Shown here piece by piece: positions 12,091 through 20,297 of a stretch of 37,398 nucleotides of DNA (positions within the stretch are counted from its first letter, which is position 1; each line of letters begins with the position of its first letter). The position numbers and the translations under genes were made by a program. The stretch spans positions 1 to 37,398 of IMG/VR virus record IMGVR_UViG_3300034101_001444; one strand, 5' to 3'. The DNA is from a virus. The notes under the pieces were generated by a model. It saw only the letters and a list, made by a program, of their open reading frames with translations, did not search any database and was not told where the DNA came from.

Positions 12091-13974
12091 ATGATGAGCG
12101 ATAAACAGCGGAACGCGTTGCAGGGCCAGATTGTCGAGGCTGTGAGCCAACGCAGTCCGTGGGAGCTGAGGCAGACGAGGTGGTATGAGTTACGCCACAA
12201 TGGGTTGCGCCGTGTGAATAAGCCCTGGCCGAAGGCGGCGGATTTGCATTGGCCGCTCATTGATACGGCGATTGAGAAGCTCAAACCATTGTTCCTCCAG
12301 CAAGCTTTGGGCATGGATGTTGTGGCCAGCTTTGTGCCGATGCGCCAGCAGTTGAATGCGTATACGAAGGTGGCCGAGGATTGGTTCAATTATAAGATCC
12401 GGGAGAAGACCAACTTCATTGATGAGGTATTGAGCTGGGTGGATTACACGCTGATGAGCGGGCGTGGGGTGATGAAGTGCTTCTGGAATCCGGGTGATAA
12501 GCGGGTGGGATTCGAGGCGATTGATCCGATGTATTTCGTGGTCCCGGCGTACACGGTGGATTTGCAGGATGCGGACTGGGCGGTGCATGTGATGCCGATG
12601 AGTGTTCCGGCTTACAAGCGGGTGGCGGCTCAGCTTGGATGGAAGAGTGATGCGAAGACGATTGAGAAGATCCGTGGGAACCCGCAGCAGGATGATAACA
12701 TTCCGGGGGCGGCGACCGAGGATGATGCGAAGCAGTTGCGCGAGGGTATTACTTACACCACGAACACGGATGGCGTGATTGTTTGGGAGGTTTATAGGAA
12801 GCGGGATGACGGGGTGTGGGAGGTTTATACTTACAGCCCTGCGGCGGTGGATCTTGATCTGCGGGACCCGATGGAGTTGCCGTATGAGCATAACCAGTTG
12901 CCGTTCGTGGACTTCCCGTATGAGATCAAGGACAAGGGCTGGTTCAGTCCAAGAGGCGTGTGCGAGATTCTGGCGGCGTTCGAACTGAGCATGACCGCGA
13001 TGTGGAATCATAAGCATGACGCGATGACGCTGTACAACCGCCCGCTGTTCCGTGCGGAGCGGGAGCTGCCGAATAGTATCAATCTGCGGTTCCAGCCGGG
13101 GCAGATTTTGCCGTATGGCGTGGCACCGGTGCAGATGCCGCAGCCTCCGGTGAGCTTTGATCAGGAGCTGAATCAGACGCGGGCCATTGCGGAGAACCGG
13201 ATCGGTAGCCCGGACTACGCGATGAGCAGCGCGATGAGCAGTGGTGGTGATCGCAGGACGGCGACCGAGATCCAGAGCATCAACGCTCAGTCGATGCAGA
13301 GCGGGGATTTGCGGGCGCGGCTCTTCCGCATGGCTCTGGGCAAGCTGTACCGACAGGCGTGGGGCTTGTATGTGCAGTATGATTCCAAGAGTTTGCGCTA
13401 CCGCTTTGCGGAGGACTCGTTGGATGCGGACCCTGTGGCCCTCCATGATCAGTACGAGCTGGAGCCGAAGGGTGGAATGGACATGGTGAGTAGGCAGATG
13501 ATGGTGCAGCAGGCCATCAGCCGTAAGCAGTTGTTTATGAACTCGCCCTGGGTGGATCAGGTGGCGTTGGACAAGAGCATCATGGAGCTGGATGACCCGA
13601 GTTTGATCAAGAAATTGATCCGTGATCCGGGTCAGAAGGCCCAGGACGAGCTGGAGGACGAGACCAAGACGATCCCGACGCTGTTGGTGGGTATTCCGGT
13701 GCCCGCGAAGCCGGGGCAGAACTACGCTGGGCGCATTGGGGTGCTGATGCAGTACCTGAATGGGGCGATCCAGCAGGGTCAGCAGTTCAGTCCGGCGTCA
13801 CAGAACGCGTTTATGATGCGTTTGGACAGCCTCTTGCAGGCTTACGAGCAGGTGGCTACCAATGAAGCGCGGAAATTGCGGAAGGAAATCCAAACATTCC
13901 TTACGAGTAGCGGTCTCCTTCCTAGTCAGCAGCAGCAACAAGCTCAGGCGATGGCTCAGCAGCCTCAGATGTGA
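12091..13974 (+). CDS. Portal protein
   Basis: 627 residues. Typical podovirus-style portal: front helices (WELRQTRWYELRHNG, VNKPWPKAADLHWPLIDTAI), wing region (DWFNYKIREKTNFIDEVL, GRGVMKCFWNPGDKRVGFEA, IDPMYFVVPAYTVDLQDADW), then FELSMTAMWNHKHDAM, the stem/clip area and a Gln-rich C-terminus (QQQQQAQAMAQQPQM). Forms the ring at the packaging vertex. It follows terL by 17 bases, with AGGAAAGGA upstream. Confidence 0.85.
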   Translation: MMSDKQRNALQGQIVEAVSQRSPWELRQTRWYELRHNGLRRVNKPWPKAADLHWPLIDTAIEKLKPLFLQQALGMDVVASFVPMRQQLNAYTKVAEDWFNYKIREKTNFIDEVLSWVDYTLMSGRGVMKCFWNPGDKRVGFEAIDPMYFVVPAYTVDLQDADWAVHVMPMSVPAYKRVAAQLGWKSDAKTIEKIRGNPQQDDNIPGAATEDDAKQLREGITYTTNTDGVIVWEVYRKRDDGVWEVYTYSPAAVDLDLRDPMELPYEHNQLPFVDFPYEIKDKGWFSPRGVCEILAAFELSMTAMWNHKHDAMTLYNRPLFRAERELPNSINLRFQPGQILPYGVAPVQMPQPPVSFDQELNQTRAIAENRIGSPDYAMSSAMSSGGDRRTATEIQSINAQSMQSGDLRARLFRMALGKLYRQAWGLYVQYDSKSLRYRFAEDSLDADPVALHDQYELEPKGGMDMVSRQMMVQQAISRKQLFMNSPWVDQVALDKSIMELDDPSLIKKLIRDPGQKAQDELEDETKTIPTLLVGIPVPAKPGQNYAGRIGVLMQYLNGAIQQGQQFSPASQNAFMMRLDSLLQAYEQVATNEARKLRKEIQTFLTSSGLLPSQQQQQAQAMAQQPQM

Positions 13975-14288
13975 TGAATTTTTGCAAAGACTGCCAGTTT
14001 TTCAGTGCGGATAAGACCTGCCGCAGGTATCCGCCCAGCAGCAGACCCAGTTGCTGGCCTACTATGAAAGATGAAGACTGGTGCGGTGAATTCAAAGCCA
14101 TGAACAACCCAATCGTGACCACCGTGGTGGTGCAAACCGCACCGAAATTGCCGGATGAACCGCGCCCGATCATCATGGAGGCACTCGAAGAGGGTGTTGC
14201 CCCAAAGATTCGGTTCCAGAAGCCCAAGAAACCGGAAAGCTTGAAGGATATTCAGGCTTCGCCATTGTTCTCGGGAGGACAGGCTTGA
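13974..14288 (+). CDS. Small zinc-binding head-region protein
   Basis: 104 residues from ATG 13974 (TGATG overlap with the portal stop); a GTG one codon earlier is possible. The front, MNFCKDCQFFSADKTCRRYP then SCWPTMKDEDWCGEF, has six cysteines in a C-x2-C..C..C..C pattern, a small zinc domain seen in many phage proteins. The rest is Pro/Lys-rich. Its place after the portal suggests a head-completion or minor head role, unproven. Confidence 0.7.
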   Translation: MNFCKDCQFFSADKTCRRYPPSSRPSCWPTMKDEDWCGEFKAMNNPIVTTVVVQTAPKLPDEPRPIIMEALEEGVAPKIRFQKPKKPESLKDIQASPLFSGGQA

Positions 14289-14289
14289 T

Positions 14290-14535
14290 ATGGCTGAATA
14301 CCAAGGCAAGAAAGTCACTCTGAACAAGCCCTTCTACACTCCGGGTGAGAAGAAGAAGAGTGCGGTTTATGTGAAGAACCCGAAGGGAACGGTCATCAAG
14401 GTGCGATTCGGTGATCCCGACATGAGCATCAAGAAATCAGACCCGGAACGGCGCAAGAGCTTCCGTGCGCGGCATAATTGCGATACGGCGAAAGATCCGA
14501 CCAAGCCAAGAACGTGGTCCTGCAAGGCGTGGTAA
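14290..14535 (+). CDS. Small basic protein (MAEYQGKKV..ARHNC family)
   Basis: 81 residues. MAEYQGKKVTLNKPFYTPGE, KKKSAVYVKNPKGTVIKVRF, GDPDMSIKKSDPERRKSFRA, then RHNCDTAKDP and a WSCKAW ending. I recognise this pattern from small proteins found near head genes of many phages; the role is not known to me. The basic beta-rich front and the end with paired Cys suggest a compact nucleic-acid or capsid-associated fold. Starts two bases after the previous stop. Confidence 0.75.
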   Translation: MAEYQGKKVTLNKPFYTPGEKKKSAVYVKNPKGTVIKVRFGDPDMSIKKSDPERRKSFRARHNCDTAKDPTKPRTWSCKAW

Positions 14536-14547
14536 CCAATTACAAAC

Positions 14548-14706
14548 ATGAAGAAGAAATCCAAGTTCAGTAAACTGGCCAACGAACTCCGTAAGGAAGG
14601 GGCCGATGATCCCCGCGCACTTGCTGCCTATATCGGTCGCAAGAAGCTGGGGGCCGCAGAGTTCATGCGCCGCCAAGCTGCCGGTCGAAAGAAAGCCAGC
14701 AAGTAA
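14548..14706 (+). CDS. 52-residue basic helical protein
   Basis: ATG 14548 to TAA 14704-14706. MKKKSKFSKLANELRKEGAD, DPRALAAYIGRKKLGAAEFM, RRQAAGRKKASK: short helices and about 15 Lys/Arg. The DPRALAAYIGRKKLG block recurs in small phage proteins near structural genes. The next gene's ATG follows the TAA directly. Possibly a DNA-binding or capsid-interior peptide; function unknown. Confidence 0.75.
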   Translation: MKKKSKFSKLANELRKEGADDPRALAAYIGRKKLGAAEFMRRQAAGRKKASK

Positions 14707-15030
14707 ATGATCAGCTTCTTCGCACGAGTCCGTACTGCGTGGACATTTGCGCGGCATCAACGATGGGTAGATCCGCTTCCTTGGCGCAAAGAGGACGCGA
14801 TCACGCTCAATAATTTCTTCAATAGCGATACTGGCAAACGATTCAGGGACGCACTGTTAAACACTGTGCTTATGCAGAATGCTTCTGCGATAACTGATAG
14901 AAACCATTTGCAATATTCGTCAGGCTTTGCAATGGGTCAGGCCAGTCTTGTGAAGGTCATCGAAGTGATGGCCGATCAGGAATCAATTACGGGGCAGGAT
15001 GATGATCCGGATTCTGCCACGAACACATAG
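14707..15030 (+). CDS. Hypothetical head-region protein
   Basis: 107 residues, starting on the base after the previous stop. WVDPLPWRKEDAITLNNFFN, SDTGKRFRDALLNTVLMQNA, then YSSGFAMGQASLVKVIEVMA and an acidic end (DDDPDS). All-helical. Similar short proteins sit between portal and capsid genes in other podovirus-like phages, but I cannot assign a role. Confidence 0.68.
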   Translation: MISFFARVRTAWTFARHQRWVDPLPWRKEDAITLNNFFNSDTGKRFRDALLNTVLMQNASAITDRNHLQYSSGFAMGQASLVKVIEVMADQESITGQDDDPDSATNT

Positions 15031-15085
15031 GATCAAAGTTGCGGTTGCCGGTCTGTGCGGACCAGCAAACGAGTAAAAGCACAAT

Positions 15086-16030
15086 ATGTCAGACGAATCA
15101 ATGAGTGCAGATGGCCTACTCGCGTTGGCCAGAGATCACGATGCCGGTGTCGATATCGACAGCCAGCCAAGGGAGCAGACTCCAACATCAAACGAGTCAG
15201 CTCCGGTTGAGCAGGAATCCTCTAATGAGGTGACCGCCAGCAAAGAGTTCGATGGTGGCGAGAAGGAAGTAAGCACGAAGTCAGAGACGGAACCGAAGGC
15301 GACAAAGACCGAGCCGAAGGTTGATAAGGAGAAGAGCAAATTCGCTCAGGAACAGAACCGAAAGGCGAAGTCCTGGGAACAAATCAACGCTGAGAAGGAG
15401 GCCCTCAAGGCTGAGCGCGAAGCGGTGAGGCGTGAGCGTGAGGAATGGAGCAGGAGCCGGGAGCAATCCAAGGCCACCGAAACCAATTCTCATCGGGACG
15501 AGAAGGGCTATACGGCTGATGACTACGAGGCTGCGGCCAAGGAGTTTGAGGCTGATGGCGATTCTCAGTTGGCCAAGGCAGCGCGAGCCAAGGCTGATAA
15601 TGTCCGCAAAGCGGCTGGTGAAAGACAGCAGAAGGTTCAACAGGAGCAGTTCCAGAAGTCATGGGCTGAAAACTACGGCAAGTTGTCCGAGAAGGAGGCT
15701 TGGCTGAAAGATCAGAACAGCTCTGAGTACAAGCGTACTGTTCAGCTTCTGAATAATTTCCCGCTGCTTACTGCGACTCCTGATGGACTTGTCCACGCTG
15801 TCGAAATTGTGAAGCTCCAGAATGCAGCCGAACGGTCTCAGTCGATGGAAGCCGAGAACAAGTCTCTGAAAGAACAACTCAGTAAGCTCCAGCAGAAGAC
15901 CGCTATTGGTAAAAGCGTACCGGCAGGACAACTCAAGGCTGAAGAGAAGGATTTCTCCAAGCTATCCCTGAAGGAGCAAAGGGACGCGCTCATGCGAGCG
16001 ACGAGAGAGTTCGACCGGGACGAAGGCTAA
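15086..16030 (+). CDS. Scaffolding-type protein
   Basis: 314 residues directly upstream of the major capsid protein. An acidic front (MSDESMSADGLLALARDHDA) leads into a long Lys/Glu-rich coiled coil (KSWEQINAEKEALKAEREAV, RREREEWSRSREQSK; AAERSQSMEAENKSLKEQL) and a short basic C-terminus (FSKLSLKEQRDALMRATREF). High charge, coiled coil and gene position fit an internal scaffold whose C-terminus binds capsid subunits. No protease is visible nearby. Confidence 0.68.
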   Translation: MSDESMSADGLLALARDHDAGVDIDSQPREQTPTSNESAPVEQESSNEVTASKEFDGGEKEVSTKSETEPKATKTEPKVDKEKSKFAQEQNRKAKSWEQINAEKEALKAEREAVRREREEWSRSREQSKATETNSHRDEKGYTADDYEAAAKEFEADGDSQLAKAARAKADNVRKAAGERQQKVQQEQFQKSWAENYGKLSEKEAWLKDQNSSEYKRTVQLLNNFPLLTATPDGLVHAVEIVKLQNAAERSQSMEAENKSLKEQLSKLQQKTAIGKSVPAGQLKAEEKDFSKLSLKEQRDALMRATREFDRDEG

Positions 16031-16051
16031 TAGCACAACCACAACTAAAAT

Positions 16052-17203
16052 ATGCCAGTAACTACTTCAACTACGCTCACGAGCCAGTTCCAGAACTACT
16101 TCAGCAAGGAGCTGCTCTCCATCGTTCAGCAGGAGACCATCCTGGATCAGTTCGCCATGAAGGCTCCGATCCCCCGGAACAATGGTAACAAGGCCATCAC
16201 GATGTTCCGCTTCGGTTCGCCGAGCGTCTCGGGTGTCCAGACCATCAGCTCCGAGGGTACGGCCATCAGCTCCGCGAACTACCGCGCTCTGGCCCTGAAC
16301 AGCCTCAGCAAGTCGCTCGCCCAGTATGGTCAGGTGATCGGTTTGACCGACATCCTCCGCGCCACGGACCTGTTCAACTCGCTCCAGCAGGCCACCAAGA
16401 CCTCTGGTTTGGACATGGCCCTCTGGGTTGACTCCGTGATTCGTAACACCCTGGTTGGCTCCAATCTCACCGCCAGCGGCTCGTCTATCGGTTCCGCCGC
16501 CGAGGGTGGTGGTACGTTTGATAACTCGGACGCCGTGAACACTGTGGCCAGCTCCGGTGGTGTTAAGGTTTACGGTAACCCTGCTACGCTGACCACCCAG
16601 AGCTTCTCTGCGTTGAACAGCGACACGACTGCTGCCAACACCACGATGACCGCCTCGGCTGTCCTCGACTCCATGACCCGCCTGAAGCGTAACCGCGCTC
16701 CGATGATCAACGGTGGCTACGTCCTCGCGACCGATCCTCGCGTTGCTCGCGACCTGATGCGCGATGCCGATTGGTTGAACGCCTCCAACTACGGAAACAA
16801 GGGCCAACCGTTCTACAAGGGCGAGGTTGGTTCCATTTACGGTTGCCGCGTGGTCACCCAGACCAACTCGTTTGTCAGCACCGGTTCCGGCACCGCTGCC
16901 GATGAGTTTGTTTATCAAGCTACCTCCGCTGGTGGCGGTCTCGCTGTCAGCAAGGACATCATCGCCTCGTTCTTCTTTGGTAACGAGTCGTTTGGTATCC
17001 CTGCCTTGACCGGTGATGATCCGTTGTCTCCGAAGATCGTTATCACTGACACCCCCGACAAGAGCGATCCGTTGAACCAGCTCATCACCGTTGGTGTGAA
17101 GCTGTACTTCGCTACGCTCCGTCTGGCTGCTGGTAACACGGGTTCTACTGGTAACCCGACCTGGTACTTGGTCCATCGTACTAAGACCTCTTCCACGCTG
17201 TAA
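16052..17203 (+). CDS. Major capsid protein, N4-gp56 type
   Basis: 383 residues. The front FQNYFSKELLSIVQQETILD then QFAMKAPIPRNNGNKAITMF and RFGSP is the signature of the N4-gp56 capsid family (HK97 fold). Other supported parts are LTDILRATDLFNSL, RLKRNRAPMINGGYVLATDP and KGEVGSIYGCRVVTQTN. Strong C-ending codon preference, unlike its neighbours, fits very high expression; the same bias creates a long false antisense reading. It assembles the icosahedral shell with the scaffold encoded upstream. Confidence 0.88.
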   Translation: MPVTTSTTLTSQFQNYFSKELLSIVQQETILDQFAMKAPIPRNNGNKAITMFRFGSPSVSGVQTISSEGTAISSANYRALALNSLSKSLAQYGQVIGLTDILRATDLFNSLQQATKTSGLDMALWVDSVIRNTLVGSNLTASGSSIGSAAEGGGTFDNSDAVNTVASSGGVKVYGNPATLTTQSFSALNSDTTAANTTMTASAVLDSMTRLKRNRAPMINGGYVLATDPRVARDLMRDADWLNASNYGNKGQPFYKGEVGSIYGCRVVTQTNSFVSTGSGTAADEFVYQATSAGGGLAVSKDIIASFFFGNESFGIPALTGDDPLSPKIVITDTPDKSDPLNQLITVGVKLYFATLRLAAGNTGSTGNPTWYLVHRTKTSSTL

Positions 17204-17204
17204 T

Positions 17205-17600
17205 ATGCGACCCAAGACGGCCACCATCATGGTGATTGCCGTCAGCCCAAAGGGGCATCATCGAGCAATCGGTGGTGCCCCTTCTCATTCCGCTTGCGGA
17301 TGTGAAGAGGCTGACAACAATGCGCCCATGATTTCTATTCCGGTCGAGGCTCTTTCCACTGACATGGAAGATGGCCAACAGGCCATGCCTGAAGTGGGTG
17401 ATGAAGTGGTTCTCGACGATGTTCGCGGTGTTCTCAAGAAGCTCGATAACGGCGAAGCTTATGTCGAGATTCGGAGCGTGAACGGTATGCCCGCTGAGTA
17501 CGAAAACAAGAGCGAGAAGGCCATGGCTTCCAAGGAGCCTATGGACGAAAAGGGTATGCGTAAGATGGTTGAGGAGTACGACAGCGAGATGGAGTCCTAA
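17205..17600 (+). CDS. Capsid-adjacent acidic protein
   Basis: 131 residues. Hydrophobic front (TATIMVIAV), a Cys/His-containing linker (HSACGCEEADNN), then MISIPVEALSTDMEDG, a small beta domain PEVGDEVVLDDVRGVLKKLD and NGEAYVEIRSVNG, and an acidic end. Internal ATG 17329 is an alternative start, which would leave the hairpin at 17252-17281 outside the gene. It may be a decoration or head-accessory protein; not recognised. Confidence 0.65.
   Translation: MRPKTATIMVIAVSPKGHHRAIGGAPSHSACGCEEADNNAPMISIPVEALSTDMEDGQQAMPEVGDEVVLDDVRGVLKKLDNGEAYVEIRSVNGMPAEYENKSEKAMASKEPMDEKGMRKMVEEYDSEMES
17252..17281 (+). other. 12-bp hairpin just after the capsid gene
   Basis: GGGGCATCATCG (17252-17263) pairs with CGGTGGTGCCCC (17270-17281), two of twelve pairs being G-U, over an AGCAAT loop, followed by TTCTCATT. 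It lies 49 bases after the capsid stop, inside the front of the next gene. It could act as a partial terminator or 3' mRNA stabiliser that makes capsid mRNA more abundant. Confidence 0.55.
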
Positions 17601-17601
17601 C

Positions 17602-17856
17602 ATGCCGATCTATACCTTCGAGAACAATGGTCAGTCCATCGAGCATATCGCTCCGATGGGTACTGACTCTGTTGTCCTTGATGGGAAGCGGTGGAACAGG
17701 CAGCCGGTGGCCCGCTTCGGGGTCACCGGCTTTGCCCGAGAAGCCGAACTCAAGGACAAGGTGAAGCAGGGATTCAGCCGGATGGAAGACCGTCAGGGTT
17801 CCCGCTTTGAAAGCACTTTCACAAAGAATCAAATTCGGAAGATCTGGGATATATGA
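17602..17856 (+). CDS. Small head-region protein (MPIYTFENNG)
   Basis: 84 residues from ATG 17602, one base after the previous stop. MPIYTFENNGQSIEHIAPMG, TDSVVLDGKRWNRQPVARFG, then a helix LKDKVKQGFSRMEDRQG and FTKNQIRKIWDI. The MPIY.FEN front recalls FmdB-type zinc ribbons, but the cysteines are absent, so that likeness may be superficial. Probably structural; stop overlaps the next ATG. Confidence 0.68.
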   Translation: MPIYTFENNGQSIEHIAPMGTDSVVLDGKRWNRQPVARFGVTGFAREAELKDKVKQGFSRMEDRQGSRFESTFTKNQIRKIWDI

Positions 17857-18119
17857 GCGACGTAGCAAATCAAGCCATCGAGTATTCGATGGGACAGGGC
17901 GGCTTTCAACTGGTGACCGTCACCACGCTGACCACTGGCCCGTTTGTGGCCATCACCACCATCGCCCCTACCACCTTTAGCTCGATCACCGGTGGCAACA
18001 TCAGCGGATCTTGGTCCACGGCGACCATCCCTGCTGGTATTACCCTGCCGGGACCGATCACGAGCTTCCAGATTTCCAGCGGTCAGGTGATCGCGTTCAA
18101 TGGCGTAATTCAATCGTGA
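17853..18119 (+). CDS. Small beta-rich structural protein
   Basis: 88 residues, ATGA-coupled. Alternating Thr/Ile/Val strands (LVTVTTLTTGPFVAITTIAP, TTFSSITGGNISG, then STATIPAGITLPGPITSFQI) indicate a beta-sandwich typical of decoration or fibre-anchor proteins. No enzyme motif. Location between head and fibre genes supports a virion role. Confidence 0.68.
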   Translation: MSDVANQAIEYSMGQGGFQLVTVTTLTTGPFVAITTIAPTTFSSITGGNISGSWSTATIPAGITLPGPITSFQISSGQVIAFNGVIQS

Positions 18120-18346
18120 CACTCGCTCTTGGCACACGACTGGTATCGAACGGCGGGGGTAATGTTACCCCTGGCGATCTACCTATCCTGCGCCGGGATC
18201 TGCTTCAGGAGGACGACTTCTTCGTTCTGCTGGAGGATGGTGACAAGATCGTCATCACCTTCGGCACCTTCGACTCTTTGGACTTGGAGAACGGGGATTT
18301 CCTGCTCCAAGAGGACAGTGGCAAACTCATCATTCAATCTAACTAA
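18116..18346 (+). CDS. Small acidic protein with repeated L.LE/QEDDG turns
   Basis: 76 residues from GTG 18116, which overlaps the previous TGA (GTGA). Contains ILRRDLLQEDDFFVLLEDGD, KIVITFGTFDSLDLENGDFL and LQEDSGKLIIQSN. The phrase (F/L)LLQED(S/D)(G/F) recurs twice around a LENGD turn, as in short solenoid-like beta repeats. Probably virion-associated; not recognised. Confidence 0.65.
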   Translation: MTLALGTRLVSNGGGNVTPGDLPILRRDLLQEDDFFVLLEDGDKIVITFGTFDSLDLENGDFLLQEDSGKLIIQSN

Positions 18347-18352
18347 CAGTTT

Positions 18353-19357
18353 ATGGCAGATACAAAAATCACAGCACTGACGGCGATCACGACCGTCGAT
18401 CCCGCAGTGGATGTCCTTCCCATTGTCGATATCAGTGATACGACGATGGCTGCATCGGGCACCACCAAGAAAATCACCAGCAACCAGATCCTCGGCTCCG
18501 GCGGCACCGCCACCCTCGCCTCCGCCACCATCACCGGCGATCTGACGGTGGCGACGACTGCGTTGAAAGTTGTTTCAGCCAGCAATCGAGTGCTGATCAA
18601 TATGGGGTCAGCGATTCAGGGAGATTCGCTGGAGATTAGCGCAAAATCAGATGGTGGTGCAATTTCATTATTTGGACGCGCTTCCGACAACGGTGCAATT
18701 CTTTCGTTTCGCGCAAATGGCGCAGCAACCCAAAAGGCTGCAATCGTAGGAAGTGATATCGGATTATCAATCCGAACCGGAACTGTCGAACGCTACAACA
18801 TCGACACCACCGGCGTTAGCACTTGGTCCGTCGGCGGCTCCACCGCCATGACTTTGAATTCTACGGGGCTGAATGTGGCTAACGGCAACGTAATCCTCGG
18901 TACATCCGGCAAAGGCATCGACTTCTCCGCGAATAATCCTGATCCTGCTGGGATGACCTCCGAGCTACTGAGCGATTACGAGGAGGGGACGTTTACTCCG
19001 ACGATTCAAGGTTCGACTACTACTGGAGTTGGCACATACACAGGTCAAAGCGGTAAATACACTAAGGTTGGAAATCTTGTCACATTCCAAGTGTTCCTTG
19101 ATTGGTCAGCGCACACTGGAACAGGAAACATGAGGATCGGTAATCTTCCTTTTGCAAACGGAAACAATTTTTGGGCAGGTTCTCTCGGATACCTCAACGT
19201 CATTGCATTGACCGCTGGAAATATTATGACCGCCTATGTTGAAGCAAGCCAATCGTATGTGACTCTTCAACAAACTCCAACTGGTGGTGGAACTTCATCA
19301 GGCGTTCCAATTGACACTGCTGGTACAATGATATTCTCAGCTTCATACACCGTCTAA
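18353..19357 (+). CDS. Tail fibre/spike-like protein
   Basis: 334 residues. The front MADTKITALTAITTVDPAVD with VLPIVDISDTTMA and KKITSNQIL is the standard start of phage fibre proteins. A beta-helical shaft follows (ATITGDLTVATTALKVVSAS), and from about residue 195 comes SELLSDYEEGTFTPTIQG, the head of a common C-terminal fibre domain (LSDYEEGTxTP), to the end. It would form a trimeric fibre on the tail. Starts after GTTT-ATG without a Shine-Dalgarno. Confidence 0.78.
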   Translation: MADTKITALTAITTVDPAVDVLPIVDISDTTMAASGTTKKITSNQILGSGGTATLASATITGDLTVATTALKVVSASNRVLINMGSAIQGDSLEISAKSDGGAISLFGRASDNGAILSFRANGAATQKAAIVGSDIGLSIRTGTVERYNIDTTGVSTWSVGGSTAMTLNSTGLNVANGNVILGTSGKGIDFSANNPDPAGMTSELLSDYEEGTFTPTIQGSTTTGVGTYTGQSGKYTKVGNLVTFQVFLDWSAHTGTGNMRIGNLPFANGNNFWAGSLGYLNVIALTAGNIMTAYVEASQSYVTLQQTPTGGGTSSGVPIDTAGTMIFSASYTV

Positions 19358-19361
19358 TTTT

Positions 19362-19607
19362 ATGCTCACCGAACGCTCTATCTTCTCGCTCTGCGAGGTT
19401 CTTCCCAACACGACGCTTCAGGTCCGTCTTGCGGACCAGATCGTCGATGGCGAGGTTGTCAAAGCCTCCACCTTCCGCCGCTATTGTCTCGCTCCCGGCT
19501 CAGACCTTACGGGTCAGCCCGAGCAGGTTATCGCGATTGCAAACGCTGTCTGGACTCCTGCTGCGATTACCGCCTACAACGCCAACCTCAAACCCACCAT
19601 CCAATGA
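19362..19607 (+). CDS. Small fibre-linked protein, tandem copy 1
   Basis: 81 residues. The end PGSDLTGQPEQVIAIANAVW then TPAAITAYNANL is clearly paralogous to GDSLDGQPTEVVNIATALWT of the next gene. The front holds LPNTTLQVRLADQIVDGEVV. Such short pairs follow fibre genes in many phages, where some act in fibre assembly or attachment. Starts after TTTT-ATG and ends with an ATGA overlap. Confidence 0.7.
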   Translation: MLTERSIFSLCEVLPNTTLQVRLADQIVDGEVVKASTFRRYCLAPGSDLTGQPEQVIAIANAVWTPAAITAYNANLKPTIQ

Positions 19608-19981
19608 TCGTACCAGTTGATATTGTTGCAGTGCAGGTGAATCAGAACAACTCGCTGTTCGTGACGACCGGAGTCGATTACGACAACAACGGCGCGGTTG
19701 TGGGTTCTGAGATTACCTCGCAGTACACGCTGAACCCCGGTGACTCGCTGGATGGTCAGCCTACCGAGGTTGTGAATATCGCTACTGCGCTGTGGACTCC
19801 GGCGGTTGTCGCGGCCTACAAGCTGGCGAATCCGATCATCGCTCCGCCGCTGCCGTGGGTGCCGCCGGTGATGATCGTTCCTCCGATGTTGCCGCAGGTG
19901 GAGCCGCCGCTCGTCAATGCGGAAACTCCTGTCGCCGCTGTTGACGAACAGCCGGTTGTTTCGGATGCTCCGTCGGCATGA
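19604..19981 (+). CDS. Small fibre-linked protein, tandem copy 2, proline-rich end
   Basis: 125 residues from ATG 19604 (ATGA). Residues 1-75 (VDIVAVQVNQNNSLFVTTGV..., LNPGDSLDGQPTEVVNIATA, LWTPAVVAAYKLANP) repeat the plan of the gene before it. The rest is a Pro/Val-rich tail (IIAPPLPWVPPVMIVPPMLP). Either a diverged duplication or a two-subunit assembly factor; no function proven. Confidence 0.7.
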   Translation: MIVPVDIVAVQVNQNNSLFVTTGVDYDNNGAVVGSEITSQYTLNPGDSLDGQPTEVVNIATALWTPAVVAAYKLANPIIAPPLPWVPPVMIVPPMLPQVEPPLVNAETPVAAVDEQPVVSDAPSA

Positions 19982-20130
19982 TTACAATCGAACTTACCAC
20001 TGAGCAGGCCAATCAACTCCTCCAACTCATCGATATCGCCATCAAAGCTGGCGGTTTCCAGAATGCAAAAGTAGGAGTTCCATTGGCCGACCTCATCATC
20101 GCAGCCGCACAGCCTAAACCAGAGCAATGA
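19978..20130 (+). CDS. 50-residue helical peptide
   Basis: ATG 19978 overlaps the previous stop (ATGA), and TGA 20128-20130 overlaps the next ATG. MITIELTTEQANQLLQLIDI, AIKAGGFQNAKVGVPLADLI, IAAAQPKPEQ: one amphipathic helix pair. The TxEQANxLLxLIDxAxKAxG core is a familiar small phage protein, often next to lysis genes. Function unknown. Confidence 0.7.
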   Translation: MITIELTTEQANQLLQLIDIAIKAGGFQNAKVGVPLADLIIAAAQPKPEQ

Positions 20131-20297
20131 CAAACGATACCAACAGTAGCAGCGGACTTGGACTTTCACTTGCAACCGCCGCTACTGCTGGTGCGGTATC
20201 ACTGCTTCCTCAGTTAACAGAGTGGTTCCGATTCGGGGCCGCTCTGTTGGCGTTTATAGCCGCAACAATCGGACTCTACAAAGCCCTCAAGAAATGA
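20127..20297 (+). CDS. Small membrane protein, holin candidate 1
   Basis: 56 residues from ATG 20127. A Ser/Asn-rich front is followed by two hydrophobic segments, LGLSLATAATAGAVSLLPQL and FGAALLAFIAATIGLYKALK, split by TEWFR. Size, topology and the neighbours (a second membrane protein and a spanin-like lipoprotein) make a holin or antiholin role plausible. ATGA-coupled on both sides. Confidence 0.6.
   Translation: MTNDTNSSSGLGLSLATAATAGAVSLLPQLTEWFRFGAALLAFIAATIGLYKALKK

Noticed and set aside
12190-13446. 418-codon open frame antisense to the portal gene
   Set aside because: Composition is His/Arg/Leu/Ile-rich with no recognisable pattern; it mirrors the portal coding strand.
16067-17230. 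387-codon open frame antisense to the major capsid gene
   Set aside because: It is a by-product of the capsid gene's strong codon bias; its translation is low-complexity Arg/Gly/Val-rich with no domain, and the capsid frame is certain.
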